From an uncultured Collinsella sp. (lineage in GTDB: Bacteria; Actinomycetota; Coriobacteriia; Coriobacteriales; Coriobacteriaceae), in the NCBI GenBank assembly GCA_902472315.1, contig CABRNM010000006.1, forward strand, positions 1 through 64,000: a stretch of 64,000 nucleotides of DNA, in the 5' to 3' direction. Numbering within the stretch: the stretch's first letter is position 1; each line of letters begins with the position of its first letter. Shown one piece after another: positions 42,105 to 50,817 of this stretch. The notes beneath the pieces are model-generated. The model did no database searches. It saw nothing but the letters and a program-made list of their open reading frames with translations, and had not been told where the DNA came from. Made by a program: the position numbers and the translations under genes.

Positions 42105-42710
42105 TTACTTCCGCGCCGTGACGCAGAGCCACCTTTTCTTTTTGCGTATCTGCACCTCGTGAAAACCCGCCTGCTCCAGACACGCCTTTAATTCAATGTC
42201 CTTGTAGATGGTCATGCCGCCAATGATCTCCGTCCACCTTTCGTCCTTGTCCGTATCGCCATTGCTCTCGTTGCAGATAAGAATTGTCCCGCCTGGCTTC
42301 AGCGTCCGCCGGACCTCACGGAAGCATCGGGGCAAATCAGGCCAAAAATAGACGGTCTCAAAGGCCGTGACAGCATCGAAACAGCTATACTCAAACGCCA
42401 TATCCGCCACACTGCCTTGCAGAACGGCGCAACGCCCCTCCTGAATTGCAATTCGGTTGAGCTTTCTAGTCTTCTCCACGCTGACGGGTGAATAGTCGAT
42501 GCCCTTGACGACGCCATGCGGGCATTTTTTCAGCAGCCGTTTTATGTTCGCCCCGCCGCCGCAGCCGCAATCCAGCACCTTGGCATTTGGCGCAAGTCGT
42601 AGAAATCGAAGTCCCCACCGCGCCACAGGGCTGTGGCCCAGATTCATCATGGCAACCATAAGTTTTCCGCCGAGGCCCACGGGCTTGCGGGTGTTTTCAA
42701 AGAACGACAT
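42105..42710 (-). CDS. Class I SAM-dependent methyltransferase
   Basis: 201 residues from MSFFENTRKPVGLGGKLMVA, start after AGGGGCCAG. SAM motif KVLDCGCGGGANIKRLLKKC, acidic loop VKGIDYSPVSVEKTRKLNRI, and post-motif LKPGGTILICNESNG. Substrate unknown. It overlaps the end of the first gene by 14 bases and is the second gene of the operon. The ~115 bases between its stop and the next gene could encode a 21-residue hydrophobic peptide without a clear start. Confidence 0.85.
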   Translation of the reverse strand: MSFFENTRKPVGLGGKLMVAMMNLGHSPVARWGLRFLRLAPNAKVLDCGCGGGANIKRLLKKCPHGVVKGIDYSPVSVEKTRKLNRIAIQEGRCAVLQGSVADMAFEYSCFDAVTAFETVYFWPDLPRCFREVRRTLKPGGTILICNESNGDTDKDERWTEIIGGMTIYKDIELKACLEQAGFHEVQIRKKKRWLCVTARK

Positions 42711-43326
42711 CTGGCCCCTCCGATTTCGTGCATTCCGCATAGGTCAACGGGAACGAGGCCTTCAGCACCGCGCTTTTCTGCACCGCCCAGCCGTTTTGAC
42801 GCAGGAAACGTAGGTATTCCTCGCTTGTCCATCTGCTGTGGAGAGGGAATCCCGCCATACTCATGAAAAAGGCTTTTGCCTTGCCGGAAACCGAGTTCCC
42901 CGCGTGGGTGAAGGTTGGAGCGATGAGCACGCCGTCGTCCTTCAGCACCCGCCTGATTTCATGTAGGGCCTTTTCCGGATGCGGCACTATGTGAAGCGCG
43001 TTGGACGCGATCACCACATCAAAGGACTTCTGTGCATAGGGCAGGCGGAACATATCTTGTACGGAAAAGTGCAGCTTTGCGGATTGATTGTCCCGCTTTG
43101 CTTCAAGGATCATCTTTGCAGAAGCGTCCGTAGCCTCGATGTGCGCCGCCGCATTTACGATGCTCTTTGCGATAAGCCCCGTGCCGGTGGCAACCTCCAG
43201 TACGGTTTTTGCTTTCACTACCGGCCGGATCAGCCCATACATCTTCTCATACGCCGCCCGGTCGTTTCGCATGAAACGGTCATACCGACCGGCGTTCTTA
43301 TCCCAGAAACCCTCGCGTTCGTGCAT
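42697..43326 (-). CDS. Class I SAM-dependent methyltransferase
   Basis: 209 residues from MHEREGFWDKNAGRYDRFMR. SAM motif TVLEVATGTGLIAKSIVNAA, IEATDASAKMILEAKR, and FDVVIASNALHIVPHPEKAL. The C-terminal HSRWTSEEYLRFLRQNG region is typical of UbiE/quinone-like methyltransferases. It is first in the operon, with a palindrome 18-35 bases upstream. The start is chosen for similarity, and an earlier start cannot be excluded. Confidence 0.85.
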   Translation of the reverse strand: MHEREGFWDKNAGRYDRFMRNDRAAYEKMYGLIRPVVKAKTVLEVATGTGLIAKSIVNAAAHIEATDASAKMILEAKRDNQSAKLHFSVQDMFRLPYAQKSFDVVIASNALHIVPHPEKALHEIRRVLKDDGVLIAPTFTHAGNSVSGKAKAFFMSMAGFPLHSRWTSEEYLRFLRQNGWAVQKSAVLKASFPLTYAECTKSEGPDVVL

Positions 43327-43343
43327 GGCTGTCGCCCCCAAAC

Positions 43344-43361
43344 AGTTAGAGCCATCTAACT
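43344..43361. promoter_or_regulatory. Operator-like palindrome upstream of the methyltransferase operon
   Basis: AGTTAGA / TCTAACT arms with a 4-base spacer. On the minus strand TATAGTTAGA overlaps it as a -10 element. TetR- or MarR-type control is plausible. No such regulator gene is adjacent. Confidence 0.5.
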
Positions 43362-43383
43362 ATAACACACGAATCATGCAGTA

Positions 43384-43546
43384 AGTCCTTGTGTCCGTTC
43401 ATGAGAGGCTCGGAGTGAAACGGAATGTTGGGGAGATCGGCCCTGGCAAGCTTGGCCTCATAGTCCGTGACCGCCTCGGCGATGCTGTCTGCCTGGTCGT
43501 GAAAGACGAGTGTGAGCAGGTAGTAGCGAGTCTTGTCGCCGCGGTC
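43384..43546. repeat. 163-bp direct repeat, copy B
   Basis: Matches 34338-34500 without gaps, about ten mismatches. Same orientation. Confidence 0.85.
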
Positions 43547-43587
43547 CGCTCTCGTCGACGAAGATGCTGAGCTCCTTGGCCAATGGG
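43384..43587 (-). pseudogene. DUF3800 gene, N-terminal fragment with frameshift
   Basis: The minus strand reads LAKELSIFVDESG, then after a small deletion GDKTRYYLLTLVFHDQADSI and on to HSEPLMNGHKD. There it ends at the methyltransferase operon boundary. It supplies the N-terminus missing from the fragment at 33865-34500. Bases 43384-43546 repeat 34338-34500. Confidence 0.75.
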
Positions 43588-43606
43588 GATTCCTAATGGA
43601 ATGGAT

Positions 43607-43634
43607 AAAAAAATAGCCGGGGGACTCCCCCGGC
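43607..43634 (-). terminator. Rho-independent terminator of the small HTH gene
   Basis: Stem GCCGGGGG (43616-43623) with CCCCCGGC (43627-43634). Read on the minus strand it is followed by TATTTTTTTA. Confidence 0.85.
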
Positions 43635-43647
43635 ACTTGGAGGTAGC

Positions 43648-43818
43648 TCAATGAGCCACCAACAGCCTTATAGCATGCGCTGACGGTAAGCGCAAGGGGG
43701 CGAGCCGGTACATGGCGTCGCGGCTGATGCGCAGCATCGCGCACGCCTCGTCGGCGCCGAATATCGCGTTGGTCGATGCGATGGGCCTCACCTGGCTCCT
43801 GCTAATGCTCTTGGTCAT
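43648..43818 (-). CDS. Small excisionase-like HTH protein, 56 aa
   Basis: Found by direct translation: MTKSISRSQVRPIASTNAIF then GADEACAMLRISRDAMYRLA, ending RLLVAH. The ADEACAMLRISRDAMYRL part fits a MerR/Xis-type helix-turn-helix. Ribosome site AAGGAG or GAGGA upstream and a strong terminator right after. The short recognition wing suggests a trimmed protein. It probably belongs to the same mobile-remnant region. Confidence 0.5.
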   Translation of the reverse strand: MTKSISRSQVRPIASTNAIFGADEACAMLRISRDAMYRLAPLRLPSAHAIRLLVAH

Positions 43819-44117
43819 GGTCGTCCTCGAGCTCCTTTCGTCTCGAGGCTCCCTCGCGTGCCCGGCCGCGGGCGGCTCCCGGGGCGGTCACCGCCGTCAT
43901 TTGCGACGTGCTTGAAGCGGAGGCGACCGATCAGGCCGGCCTTGCGTCCTGGGTCGCCAACATCCGTGCAGCGGCGGACGAGATGGCGACTCGCATCGCC
44001 GACATGCTCATGCACATGGGCGGCGACTAGACAGGGCGATCCCTGCGACGGGCATTATTATCCGGGAAGCGTTTGATTGCGAGGCACGCTGGTGTGAGGG
44101 CCTGAGTCGTTAGGCCC
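43819..44117. other. Gap with no supported gene
   Basis: A plus-strand frame near 43890-44030 reads VTAVICDVLEAEATDQAGLA and on to a stop, but has no start codon, so it may be a remnant. Nothing else was seen. Confidence 0.3.
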
Positions 44118-45506
44118 TCACAGGGGGACCGCGATGGTGGCCACCGCGCCGCCCGAGGGGCTGTTGGCGAGCGAGACGGAGCCCCCGTGGGCGCTCGCGG
44201 CCTCGGAGGCGGCGTGGAGGCCGAGCCCGTAGTGGCGGCCTCCGTCGCGCGAGGAGCGGGAGGAGTCGTCTGTGAAGAGGCGCTCGCAGCCGCGTTCGAG
44301 GGCGGCGGGAGAAAAGCCCGGTCCGTCATCGGCGACCTCGATGACGAGGTGGCCGCCCTCGACGTCGCAGGAGACCGCCACGCGCGAGCGCGCGTGCTCG
44401 GCGGCGTTGGCCACGAGGTTCGCGGCGGCTCGCGCCAGGGCGGTTCGGTCGAGCGGGGCCTCGGGCGCGCCCGCGACAGCAGGGCCCGTGGTCGCGTCGA
44501 GCGTCACGCCTCGCGCCCGGGCGATCTGGGCGGCCTCGGCGAGGACCTGCTCGCAGAGCTCGGCCGGCCGCATGGGGGCCCTCTCCGCCCCGCCGGACCC
44601 GCGCGAGGCCTCGATGAGCAGGCGCACGTAGCCGTCGAGCCTTTCGACACTGCCGGCTATGTCGCGCGCGGCGGCCGCGAGGTCGGCGTCTTTCTCGTCT
44701 TCCAGCTCCTCCGCCACGAAGTCGGCGTTGGCGCGCAGCACGGTGAGCGGCGTCTTGAGGTCGTGGGCGAGCGACGCCACCTGCTCGCGCTGCCCCCGCT
44801 CCGCGGCCCAGCGGGCCTCGAGCGACTCGGCGAGGGAGGTCCGCATGGCGTCCATCGCGGCGAGGACGTCGTTCACCTCGCGCACGTTGGTGCTGCCGAC
44901 CGCGAAGTCGAGATCCCCCGCGCCGACGCGCCCCGCTGCCTCCGCGAGCGGCGCCATCTTGCGCGAGATCACGCGGCTCGCACGGCGCGCCACGAGCGCG
45001 AGCGCGAGCGCGCTTCCCGCAGCGGCGCCGACGAGCATGAGGTTCTGCGGGTTGGGAAGCAGGCCGGCGAGGTCGCGCGAGACCCACTGCGGCAGGTACT
45101 CGCTGACGAGTGCGCAGGCCCCGCCGCCCTTGAGCGGGAACGCGGCGTAGGTGAGGCCCGAGCCCCCGCCCTCGATCTCCACTGTGCCCGGATCCGCGGC
45201 GAGTGCCGCACGGGCCATTTCCGTCGCGTCCTCGAGCCGCGTGCCCTCGAGGTCTGTCATCAGCACGTGTCCGTCCTTATTCAGGATGAGGTAGCGGTAC
45301 GCCGTCGGCACGTCCTGCTGCCCGCAGACGCCGTCGCGTGCCAGGCCCTCCGCGACCTCGCGCGCATTGGCCGGCCCCCAGCTTGCCTCGTAGACGAAGC
45401 CCGCGTCGATCGCCGCGGAGAGCGCCATGAACGAGGCGAGCCACGCCGTGGCGACCGCCGCGAACGCGTAGGCGAAGTAGCGCGCGATGACGAAGGAGAG
45501 CGGCAT
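44118..45506 (-). CDS. Sensor histidine kinase (lantibiotic-resistance type)
   Basis: 462 residues. Helix 1 (residues ~5-32), an extracellular loop of about 130 residues, helix 2 (NLMLVGAAAGSALALALVAR), HAMP, the phospho-acceptor His in SLAHDLKTPLTVLRANADF, N box ARAAANLVANAAEHA, G1 VADDGPGFSPAAL and G2 HYGLGLHAASE. It is coupled to the response regulator before it and to the exporter cluster, like LanK/BceS-type sensors that respond to peptide antibiotics. The start at 45506 is chosen near GCGGGGGC; an earlier start would overlap the regulator. Confidence 0.88.
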   Translation of the reverse strand: MPLSFVIARYFAYAFAAVATAWLASFMALSAAIDAGFVYEASWGPANAREVAEGLARDGVCGQQDVPTAYRYLILNKDGHVLMTDLEGTRLEDATEMARAALAADPGTVEIEGGGSGLTYAAFPLKGGGACALVSEYLPQWVSRDLAGLLPNPQNLMLVGAAAGSALALALVARRASRVISRKMAPLAEAAGRVGAGDLDFAVGSTNVREVNDVLAAMDAMRTSLAESLEARWAAERGQREQVASLAHDLKTPLTVLRANADFVAEELEDEKDADLAAAARDIAGSVERLDGYVRLLIEASRGSGGAERAPMRPAELCEQVLAEAAQIARARGVTLDATTGPAVAGAPEAPLDRTALARAAANLVANAAEHARSRVAVSCDVEGGHLVIEVADDGPGFSPAALERGCERLFTDDSSRSSRDGGRHYGLGLHAASEAASAHGGSVSLANSPSGGAVATIAVPL

Positions 45507-45532
45507 GCCCCCGCGACCTCGCGCCCCGGTCC

Positions 45533-46195
45533 TCAGAGCTGCCACTTGTACCCCATCCCCCAGACGGTCGCGATCGGATCGGCGCCGGCCTCGGAGAGTT
45601 TCCTCCGGGCGCGGCTGACCTGCATGGATATGGCCGCGTCGTCGGCGTCGCTCTCCCAGCCGAGCACCGCCTCGCGGATCTGCGCGCGGCTCATGACCTG
45701 CCCGGGGTGGCGGGCGAGGTACTCGCAGATGGCGTACTCGGTGGGCGTGAGCGGTACGGCCTCGCCGCCCACGGCGAGGCCGCGCGCCCCGAGGTCGATC
45801 CGCACCTCCCCGAAGGAGAGGGCGTGCGAGCGCGGCCGGCGCTCACGGCGTAGATGGGCCGCGACCTTGGCGCGCAGCTCCGCGGCCCCGAAGGGCTTGC
45901 GGACGTAGTCGTCGGCGCCCAGGCCGTAGCCGGCCACGGCGTCCTCCTCGGCCACGCGCGCGGTCAGGAAGACGATGGGCCCGTCGAAGTCCGGGCGGAT
46001 CTGCCGCACGAGCTCGAAGCCGTCGAGCCCCGGCATCATGACGTCGCAGAGCACGAGGTCGAAGCGCGAGAGGTCCATCCCCGGGACCGCCGTCGGGTCC
46101 GCTGCCTTGACGACCTCATGGCCGTCGCGGCCGAGGACGCGCGCGATCGCGTCGAGGATCGCCCGCTCGTCATCCACTGCCAGTATCCTCGCCAT
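45533..46195 (-). CDS. OmpR-family response regulator
   Basis: 220 residues. Receiver domain: DDE near the N-terminus (ILAVDDERAILDAIARVL), phospho-Asp in DLVLCDVMMPGLDGFELVRQ, and Lys in VRKPFGAAELRAK. C-terminal winged helix: LTPTEYAICEYLARHPGQVM, then ISMQVSRARRKLSEAGADPI. The start at 46195 follows AGGAGGTCGAAC. It probably controls the exporter operon upstream on the same strand. Confidence 0.92.
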   Translation of the reverse strand: MARILAVDDERAILDAIARVLGRDGHEVVKAADPTAVPGMDLSRFDLVLCDVMMPGLDGFELVRQIRPDFDGPIVFLTARVAEEDAVAGYGLGADDYVRKPFGAAELRAKVAAHLRRERRPRSHALSFGEVRIDLGARGLAVGGEAVPLTPTEYAICEYLARHPGQVMSRAQIREAVLGWESDADDAAISMQVSRARRKLSEAGADPIATVWGMGYKWQL

Positions 46196-46239
46196 GTTCG
46201 ACCTCCTGAAACTCCCGTTGCATTGTACTTGCGCCGCGC

Positions 46240-46428
46240 TCAGCGGTCCAGAGCCCCGCGCGCAGCCGCGGGCGCGGGCGCCCACATGGCGTTCTCAGGG
46301 TAGGGCAGCACGCGGTCGGCGATCGAGCGCGGCGCCGACCCCCAGCCGGCGTCGAGCAGGGCATTCCCGCCCAGGACGAGCGCTGCGGAGAGGAGGACGA
46401 GCACGGCGGCGAACGGCTTCCTAGGCAT
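46240..46428 (-). CDS. Small membrane protein of the exporter operon, 62 aa
   Basis: One N-terminal helix (FAAVLVLLSAALVLGGNALL), then a short exported tail (YPENAMWAPAP). The start overlaps the permease stop by eight bases. It is the last gene before the response regulator. The family is not recognised. Confidence 0.6.
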   Translation of the reverse strand: MPRKPFAAVLVLLSAALVLGGNALLDAGWGSAPRSIADRVLPYPENAMWAPAPAAARGALDR

Positions 46429-47236
46429 CTGCCCTCCCGTCCTCGAAGCGGCAGAACCAGGCGATAAGGACGGCGGCGGTTGCCAGGGTGAGCACGAGGC
46501 CAGCGAGCGCAGTCGTGAGGAGAGGGCCCGCCGCGCGTGCGGCGTCGATGAAGGCCTCCACCCCGAGTGACCCCAGGCGCGCGGGCCAGGCGAGCGGCAC
46601 CCAGCTCAGGGGCGTCGCCAGGGCACCGGTGAGCTCGCCGGTCATGAGGCCGTGCGCAAGTCCGCCCACTGAGAAGAACGCGAGGAGCATCCCCGCCGCG
46701 CCGGCGCCGATGGCGGCGTTGCGGCCGAGGCGCAGGGCCACGCCGAGCCCCAGCGCGTAGAGGGGCAGGCTGCCCAGCACGATGCCCGCCCAGGCGGCCG
46801 CAAGCGGAGCGGGCCCGAGCGGCAGGCGCCCGGCGACGGCGAGCACGGCCCCGAACACGCCGAGCGCCACGGCCAGCGCGCCCGCGCCGAGCGCCGCAAG
46901 GGCGAGCAGCTTCGCCGCGACGGCGCGCCCGCGCGAGGGGACCGCCGTGAGGTTGGCGAGGCGCCCGGCAGCGCGCTCCTCGTCCACGGCGAGCCCGCAG
47001 ACGATGGCGGACATGAGCGGCATGAGGGCGCCGAGGAACTGGGCGTAGGCGTCCGCGCCCAGCGCCGGGTCCCATCGGGTTACGGAGAAGTACTCGCCGC
47101 AGGCAAGACCGGCTGCCAGGCCGCAGACGAGGTGCACCACTGCGAGCGGGGAGCGCGCCAGGCGCAGGGCCTCGGAGAGCAGGGCCCGCGGGAGAGTCAT
47201 GCGCGGCGTCGGGTCGGAGAGTCGTGTCATGGCCAT
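46421..47236 (-). CDS. ABC-2 type permease (LanG/MutG-like)
   Basis: 271 residues from MAMTRLSDPTPR, six predicted membrane helices. DEERAAGRLANLTAVPSRGR after helix 2 is the cytoplasmic loop typical of lantibiotic-immunity permeases. Overlaps the upstream permease stop (TGATG). With the other permease and the ATPase it forms an exporter that removes peptide antibiotics from the membrane. Confidence 0.8.
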   Translation of the reverse strand: MAMTRLSDPTPRMTLPRALLSEALRLARSPLAVVHLVCGLAAGLACGEYFSVTRWDPALGADAYAQFLGALMPLMSAIVCGLAVDEERAAGRLANLTAVPSRGRAVAAKLLALAALGAGALAVALGVFGAVLAVAGRLPLGPAPLAAAWAGIVLGSLPLYALGLGVALRLGRNAAIGAGAAGMLLAFFSVGGLAHGLMTGELTGALATPLSWVPLAWPARLGSLGVEAFIDAARAAGPLLTTALAGLVLTLATAAVLIAWFCRFEDGRADA

Positions 47237-48002
47237 CACCTCTCCTCGGAGCGCGCGAACCAGGCCGCGCCCGCCGCCGTGAGCGCGGCGAACGCGAGCG
47301 CGCAGACCGCAAGGCCCGCCAGCGTGAGCATGCCGTCCGCCGTGAGCGCCCCGCCGAGCGCCATGTCCGCCGCGAGCGGCTCGCCGCTCGGCAGCACGGG
47401 GATGAAGCTCGTAGGGATGACCATGCTCGCCGACGGCGGAAAGAGCTGCGGCAGCGGCATCAGCGACCAGGCGAACCCACCCACGAGCTGGGTGGCGAGC
47501 GGGCAGAAGATGCCCGCGAGCATGCCGAGCCGCGCCGTGAGGAAGAGCCCTGCGGGGATCATCCACGCCGCGGTCACCGTGTTGGCGAGCGCGCAGAGGA
47601 GCATCGTGAACGTGCCCGCGGCCGTGAGGCCCTGCGAGGAGAACGCCGATCCCGCGAGGTAGATGCCGAAGACCACGAGGTTCGAGAGCGTGCAGAGCGC
47701 GAGGCACCAGAGCGCCTTGGCCCACCAGGCGCGCCCGAGCGGGAAGCCCAGGCCCAGAAGCCCCCGCATCCGCGTGCGAGCGTCCGCCCGCGCGACGCAC
47801 GCCACCACGAGCGAGAGAGACACGGGCAGGAAGAGCGCGTACCAGTAGTTCCACGCGCTGAAGATCTGCACGCCCCGGTAGGGCATCGCGCCGAGCAGCG
47901 GCATCGGCAGCGCCATGAGCACGGCCAGGCGAACCGGTGCCGCGTGGCGCGACTTCAGGGCCTCGGCGCGCAGGCCCGCGAGCAGGCCGCCTTTCTCGCC
48001 CG

Positions 48003-48006
<4 letters not shown>
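47236..48006 (-). CDS. Lantibiotic immunity permease (MutE/EpiE type)
   Basis: 256 residues with about six helices. LLAGLRAEALKSRHAAPVRL, IFSAWNYWYALFLPVSLSLV and RMRGLLGLGFPLGRAWWAKA match the pattern of LanE/MutE permeases. Overlaps the ATPase gene by four bases. Confidence 0.85.
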
Positions 48007-48731
<725 letters not shown>

Positions 48732-48926
48732 GGGTTCGTCCTTTCTCTTCCGGGCGCGCGGGCCGAGTCGCCGTGCCCGCGCGCCTTGCCTTTCGGGTTC
48801 ACCATCCATGGTGGGGCGCGTTTCTAACGAAGCTGTAACGGCCGTTGGGCTCTTTTGGCGCCAGCCCTTCTCGACCCGTACGCCACTCATGGTGTGTTTA
48901 TCGCGATAATAAGGACGGAGGTGCCC

Positions 48927-49088
48927 GTGGCACGTAATAAGTACCCGGAGGAGACGGTCGAGAAGATCAGGGGTGACGGCCCAGCGAGTGTTATTTTGCG
49001 AGCTAGGCGCATCGAAAGCGACCTTTCGTGGTATAAACTACTTGCCGGAAGCCGCGGCTTTCAGAGTACGGCTTACGTGTACGTTTAA
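48927..49088 (+). pseudogene. TetR-family regulator, N-terminal stub
   Basis: From a GTG at 48927 behind AAGGACGGAGGTG the frame reads VARNKYPEETVEKI, like the opening of many TetR regulators. It then loses resemblance and ends at 49088. The rest of the gene is missing. Confidence 0.45.
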
Positions 49089-49165
49089 CCTCCGTGGGCG
49101 ACGGGGTGCCGCAAGGCGTAGAATATCGCCCACCTGTAGGGGCCTGCAGCGATGCGGGCCCCGCT
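49040..49165 (+). ncRNA. Candidate type III antitoxin RNA (ToxI-like) with terminator
   Basis: Preceded by a TATAAACT -10 at about 49033. The stretch holds a long stem GTGGGCGA (49094-49101) / TCGCCCAC (49126-49133) and ends in a terminator-like hairpin GGGGCC (49139-49144) / GGCCCC (49158-49163), followed by GCTTC. In ToxIN systems such a terminator lies between the RNA antitoxin and the toxin. I see no clear tandem repeats, so this is tentative. Confidence 0.35.
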
Positions 49166-49189
49166 TCGTATGAGGGGGGGGCGTAACCG

Positions 49190-49638
49190 ATGAAGATCGT
49201 ATCCATCCCCAGGATTTCTTCGACCTCGTCGATGGCGACCGCGAGCTCATGCTTAAGCACAATCGCCCCTGCATCGTGGTGGTGAGGCTGCGTTTCCGCG
49301 GGAAGCGCAGGGACTTCGCCGTGCCGCTGCGTTCCAACATCGCCCCTAACGTGCCCAAAGACCAGTACTTTGCGTTGCCACCCCGCCCCACGACGCGCCC
49401 CGGCTGCCGCCACGGCATCCACTACATCAAGATGTTCCCCATAACCAAGGCCTACCAGCGCCGCTTCAGGACCGAGGGCTCGGCCTACTACGAGACGCTC
49501 CAGCGCATCATCGATGGCAACACCAAGCGCATTGTCTCCGAGTGCCAGGCATACCTCGACCGCTACGAGCGCGAGGGAAGGCCCCGCTTTGCCGTCGACA
49601 TCGACCGCATCGTGGGGCTGCTGGAGGGCGAGAAGTAG
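49190..49638 (+). pseudogene. ToxN/AbiQ-like type III toxin, apparently frameshifted
   Basis: The main frame (CIVVVRLRFRGKRRDFAVPL, RSNIAPNVPKDQYFALPPRP, GIHYIKMFPITKAYQRRF, NTKRIVSECQAYLDRYEREG) resembles ToxN/AbiQ endoribonucleases. It has no start codon before an internal ATG at 49249. The ATG at 49190, behind GAGGGGGGGGCG, reads MKIVSIP, then shifts at CCCC (49207-49210). One extra C would give MKIVSIPQDFFDLVDGDREL and a toxin of about 149 residues. The deletion may be a real inactivation or a read error. Confidence 0.6.
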
Positions 49639-49846
49639 GGCACCTCGGCTCAGTCTCGAGCCATGCGGAACCGCTCCGCATTTTTGAACGCCGCGTGTGC
49701 GTCCTAAATACTTGAGAAACAAGCTGTGAAGTGCGGTGGCGCGCCCGTGCCCGTGCATAGCCGTCACCATCAGCGTCTACGCGGCGTCGGCTTCAAGTGG
49801 AACTGGCGCCGCTGCTGTATATGGTTTGCCTTGCTGCAAATAGCGA

Positions 49847-50266
49847 TCAATGCCCGCGATGTTTCTGCTTGCGCTTCAACTTTCGCTGCTCGAAGCGCGT
49901 CTCCGCCTCATCCGCGCGACGTTGAATTCTTGCTTGAGCCGACTCCCGCTTCATCGCTTCCCGCTGTGCCGCGAGCGCCTGTTGTGCCTTGGTGCTCACC
50001 GCGGGCCGTTTAAGGGCTTTCGCTGCCTCGCGAGCGCGCCGCTTGGGGTTCTTCGCGGGCTTGCTTGTTTCAGTGACCTTGTCGCCGAAGAACGAGAGCT
50101 TCTCCCATTCGCTTGTAACGAATCGCAGGATCTCCTCATCGGACGGCTCCGCGCCGAAGACGATGCGGGCGACGCCGTGCCTTCCGTCCTCGACATGCTC
50201 CGCCAGCCCAACCCAGAATTGACCGTCGTGATATACGGTCAGGGTGGACGACACGCTGATCTGCAT
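49847..50266 (-). CDS. yjdF: YjdF family protein
   Basis: 139 residues. YHDGQFWVGLAEHVEDGRHG with ARIVFGAEPSDEEILRFVTS is the YjdF (DUF2992) signature. The basic C-terminal tail (RFEQRKLKRKQKHRGH) is also typical. The start at 50266 follows AAAGGAGGAACCAACC; the upstream frame is open but has no ribosome site. The family is often under a riboswitch that senses azaaromatic compounds, and the leader here may be one. Confidence 0.85.
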   Translation of the reverse strand: MQISVSSTLTVYHDGQFWVGLAEHVEDGRHGVARIVFGAEPSDEEILRFVTSEWEKLSFFGDKVTETSKPAKNPKRRAREAAKALKRPAVSTKAQQALAAQREAMKRESAQARIQRRADEAETRFEQRKLKRKQKHRGH

Positions 50267-50294
50267 GGTTGGTTCCTCCTTTATGTAGATGACC

Positions 50295-50390
50295 ATGCAG
50301 AGAAGGGACAACCAAGGAGGCAGGTTACTGATGCGGACTAGCGCACGCCCACGACTACCCGACGGGGACTGTGTTTTCATCTCTGGTGGT
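50295..50390 (-). promoter_or_regulatory. Candidate yjdF-motif riboswitch
   Basis: The ~100-base leader between a TACAAT box (50394-50399) and the yjdF ribosome site. A closing stem CAGAGA (50385-50380 on the minus strand) / TCTCTG (50303-50298) encloses ATGAAAACACAGTCCCCG and further GC-rich segments. Position and length fit the azaaromatic-sensing yjdF motif. The match is by eye only. Confidence 0.4.
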
Positions 50391-50572
50391 TGGATTGTAG
50401 CACGTGCGAATGCGCCCGGCATCGCTGCTGACATGGCACTACTGGGATTCGCTCCTCGATGCATCCTTGTGCACATTGCCTTCTCGGTTTTGAAACTTTA
50501 GAAATAATCGAGTTTCGAAACAGAGAAGGAGTGGATTATGGCTTGGGTAGACCGCAATACGTACCGACTCCA

Positions 50573-50805
50573 CCGTGTTGGAGAGACTGGCCGAGTACAT
50601 GATGGACAACTCCGGCAACCTCAACTCGCCCAACAACATCGCCAGCGTGTTCGATGACAGCAGAGTTCCCGCCAACCACGTCACCGTCGGGCACTATATC
50701 TCCTATCTCCGCGACGCCTTCGTCTTCTATGAGGCGAAGCGCTGCGACATCAAGGGGAAGAAGTACATCACTAACCGAAGAGGACTCCTCACCGAATTCC
50801 CTTGA
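50573..50805 (+). pseudogene. Fragment of a DUF4143-type ATPase
   Basis: Reads STVLERLAEYMMDNSGNLNS, then VANHVTVGHYISYLRDAFVF-like helices (SRVPANHVTVGHYISYLRDA) and YEAKRCDIKGKKYI. This is the middle of an AAA-type ATPase with a DUF4143 domain. Both the N-terminal P-loop part and the C-terminus are missing. Confidence 0.6.
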
Positions 50806-50817
50806 GATCGGGCGGCA

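Noticed and set aside
42001..42183. Short hydrophobic frame between methyltransferase genes
   Set aside because: The possible 21-residue peptide has no ribosome site, and the upstream part overlaps the methyltransferase in another frame.
43890..44030. Frame reading VTAVICDVLEAEATDQ
   Set aside because: No start codon in frame; could be a remnant but cannot be assigned.
44187..45908. 573-residue plus-strand open frame
   Set aside because: Antisense to the histidine kinase; Arg/Gly/Glu-biased composition and no ribosome site.
49174..49181. G8 tract upstream of the ToxN-like frame as a second phase-variable switch
   Set aside because: The ATG in front of it has no ribosome site, and the frame is better explained by the missing C at 49207-49210.
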